The notes beneath the pieces are model-generated. The model was not told the origin of the DNA and did no database searches. It saw only the letters and a program-made list of their open reading frames with translations. Below are positions 63,998 through 64,000 of a stretch of DNA of 64,000 nucleotides, piece by piece. Both the position numbers and the translations under genes were made by a program. Within the stretch, counting starts at the first letter, position 1, and the number at the start of each line of letters is the position of its first letter. Source of the DNA: an uncultured Alphaproteobacteria bacterium (GTDB lineage: Bacteria; Pseudomonadota; Alphaproteobacteria; Rs-D84); assembly GCA_944389535.1 (NCBI GenBank), contig CALXMS010000005.1:1-64000 (forward strand), given 5' to 3'.

Positions 63998-64000
63998 ATG
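63998..64000 (+). CDS. Probable start codon of a gene running out of the window
   Basis: The last three bases are ATG, preceded by GGAAG (63987-63991) with 6 bases of spacing, about 28 bases after the expected transcription start of the palindromic promoter. The product cannot be seen. Confidence 0.4.

Overview
The window reads as AT-rich chromosome of an alphaproteobacterium. The main evidence is a circularly permuted (two-piece type) tmRNA gene, a TrcR/DUF1013 regulator next to rpoD, a DUF2155 protein, and an AddA-type (not RecB) helicase/nuclease. Two giant Cys-rich secreted proteins, a rubrerythrin and a 1-Cys peroxiredoxin suggest a host- or gut-associated microaerobic or anaerobic lineage; that habitat call is inference. 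Standard stop codons are used and TGA is a stop, since prfB keeps its programmed frameshift.

Layout. 1-6.3 kb: a giant Cys-rich repeat protein whose reading frame is still open at base 1. 6.3-13.7 kb: secA, a 6-phosphofructokinase, a LysM membrane protein, tRNA-Gly, glutamate dehydrogenase and a lipoprotein. 13.7-21.5 kb: the rpsP-rimM-trmD-rplS operon with two extra small Cys-containing genes, a DUF2155 protein, a DUF1460 lipoprotein, tsaD, a tandem pair of unknown proteins with a Cys-His-Asp pattern, and xseA. 21.5-33.3 kb, mostly minus strand: recN, a split addA, a membrane coiled-coil protein, tmk, rpoD, a trcR-like gene and cysS. 33.4-44.2 kb: tRNAs, a fused accD-accA, ihfB, stress proteins, a Tat-exported amidase, prfB, rubrerythrin and obgE. 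44.2-50.4 kb: ssrA, a Lon that lacks its protease domain, tsaB-rimI, an unknown hydrolase-like protein, a Pif1-like helicase and tRNA-CAT. 50.5-57.3 kb: a second giant Cys-rich protein. 57.4-63.5 kb: a flavoprotein, a lipase-like hydrolase, ybaK and a glycan cluster (GT2, a GT8-GT4 fusion, a hexapeptide acyltransferase). 63.5-64 kb: non-coding repeats ending in a palindromic promoter.

Points most worth a second look. (1) The two giant genes, 48 kb apart, share a 459-bp tract that I read as identical base for base, inside a block that is otherwise clearly diverged; this looks like recent gene conversion between large surface or secreted proteins. The first also carries 174-bp tandem repeats and a duplicated module of about 230 residues. 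(2) Several genes have near-consensus promoters whose -10 box ends 6-8 bases before the ATG, with no Shine-Dalgarno sequence, pointing to leaderless mRNAs. (3) Domain architectures depart from the norm: Lon without protease, AccD-AccA fused, AddA split, GT8-GT4 fused, and an alkyltransferase-like protein with Trp in place of the reactive Cys.
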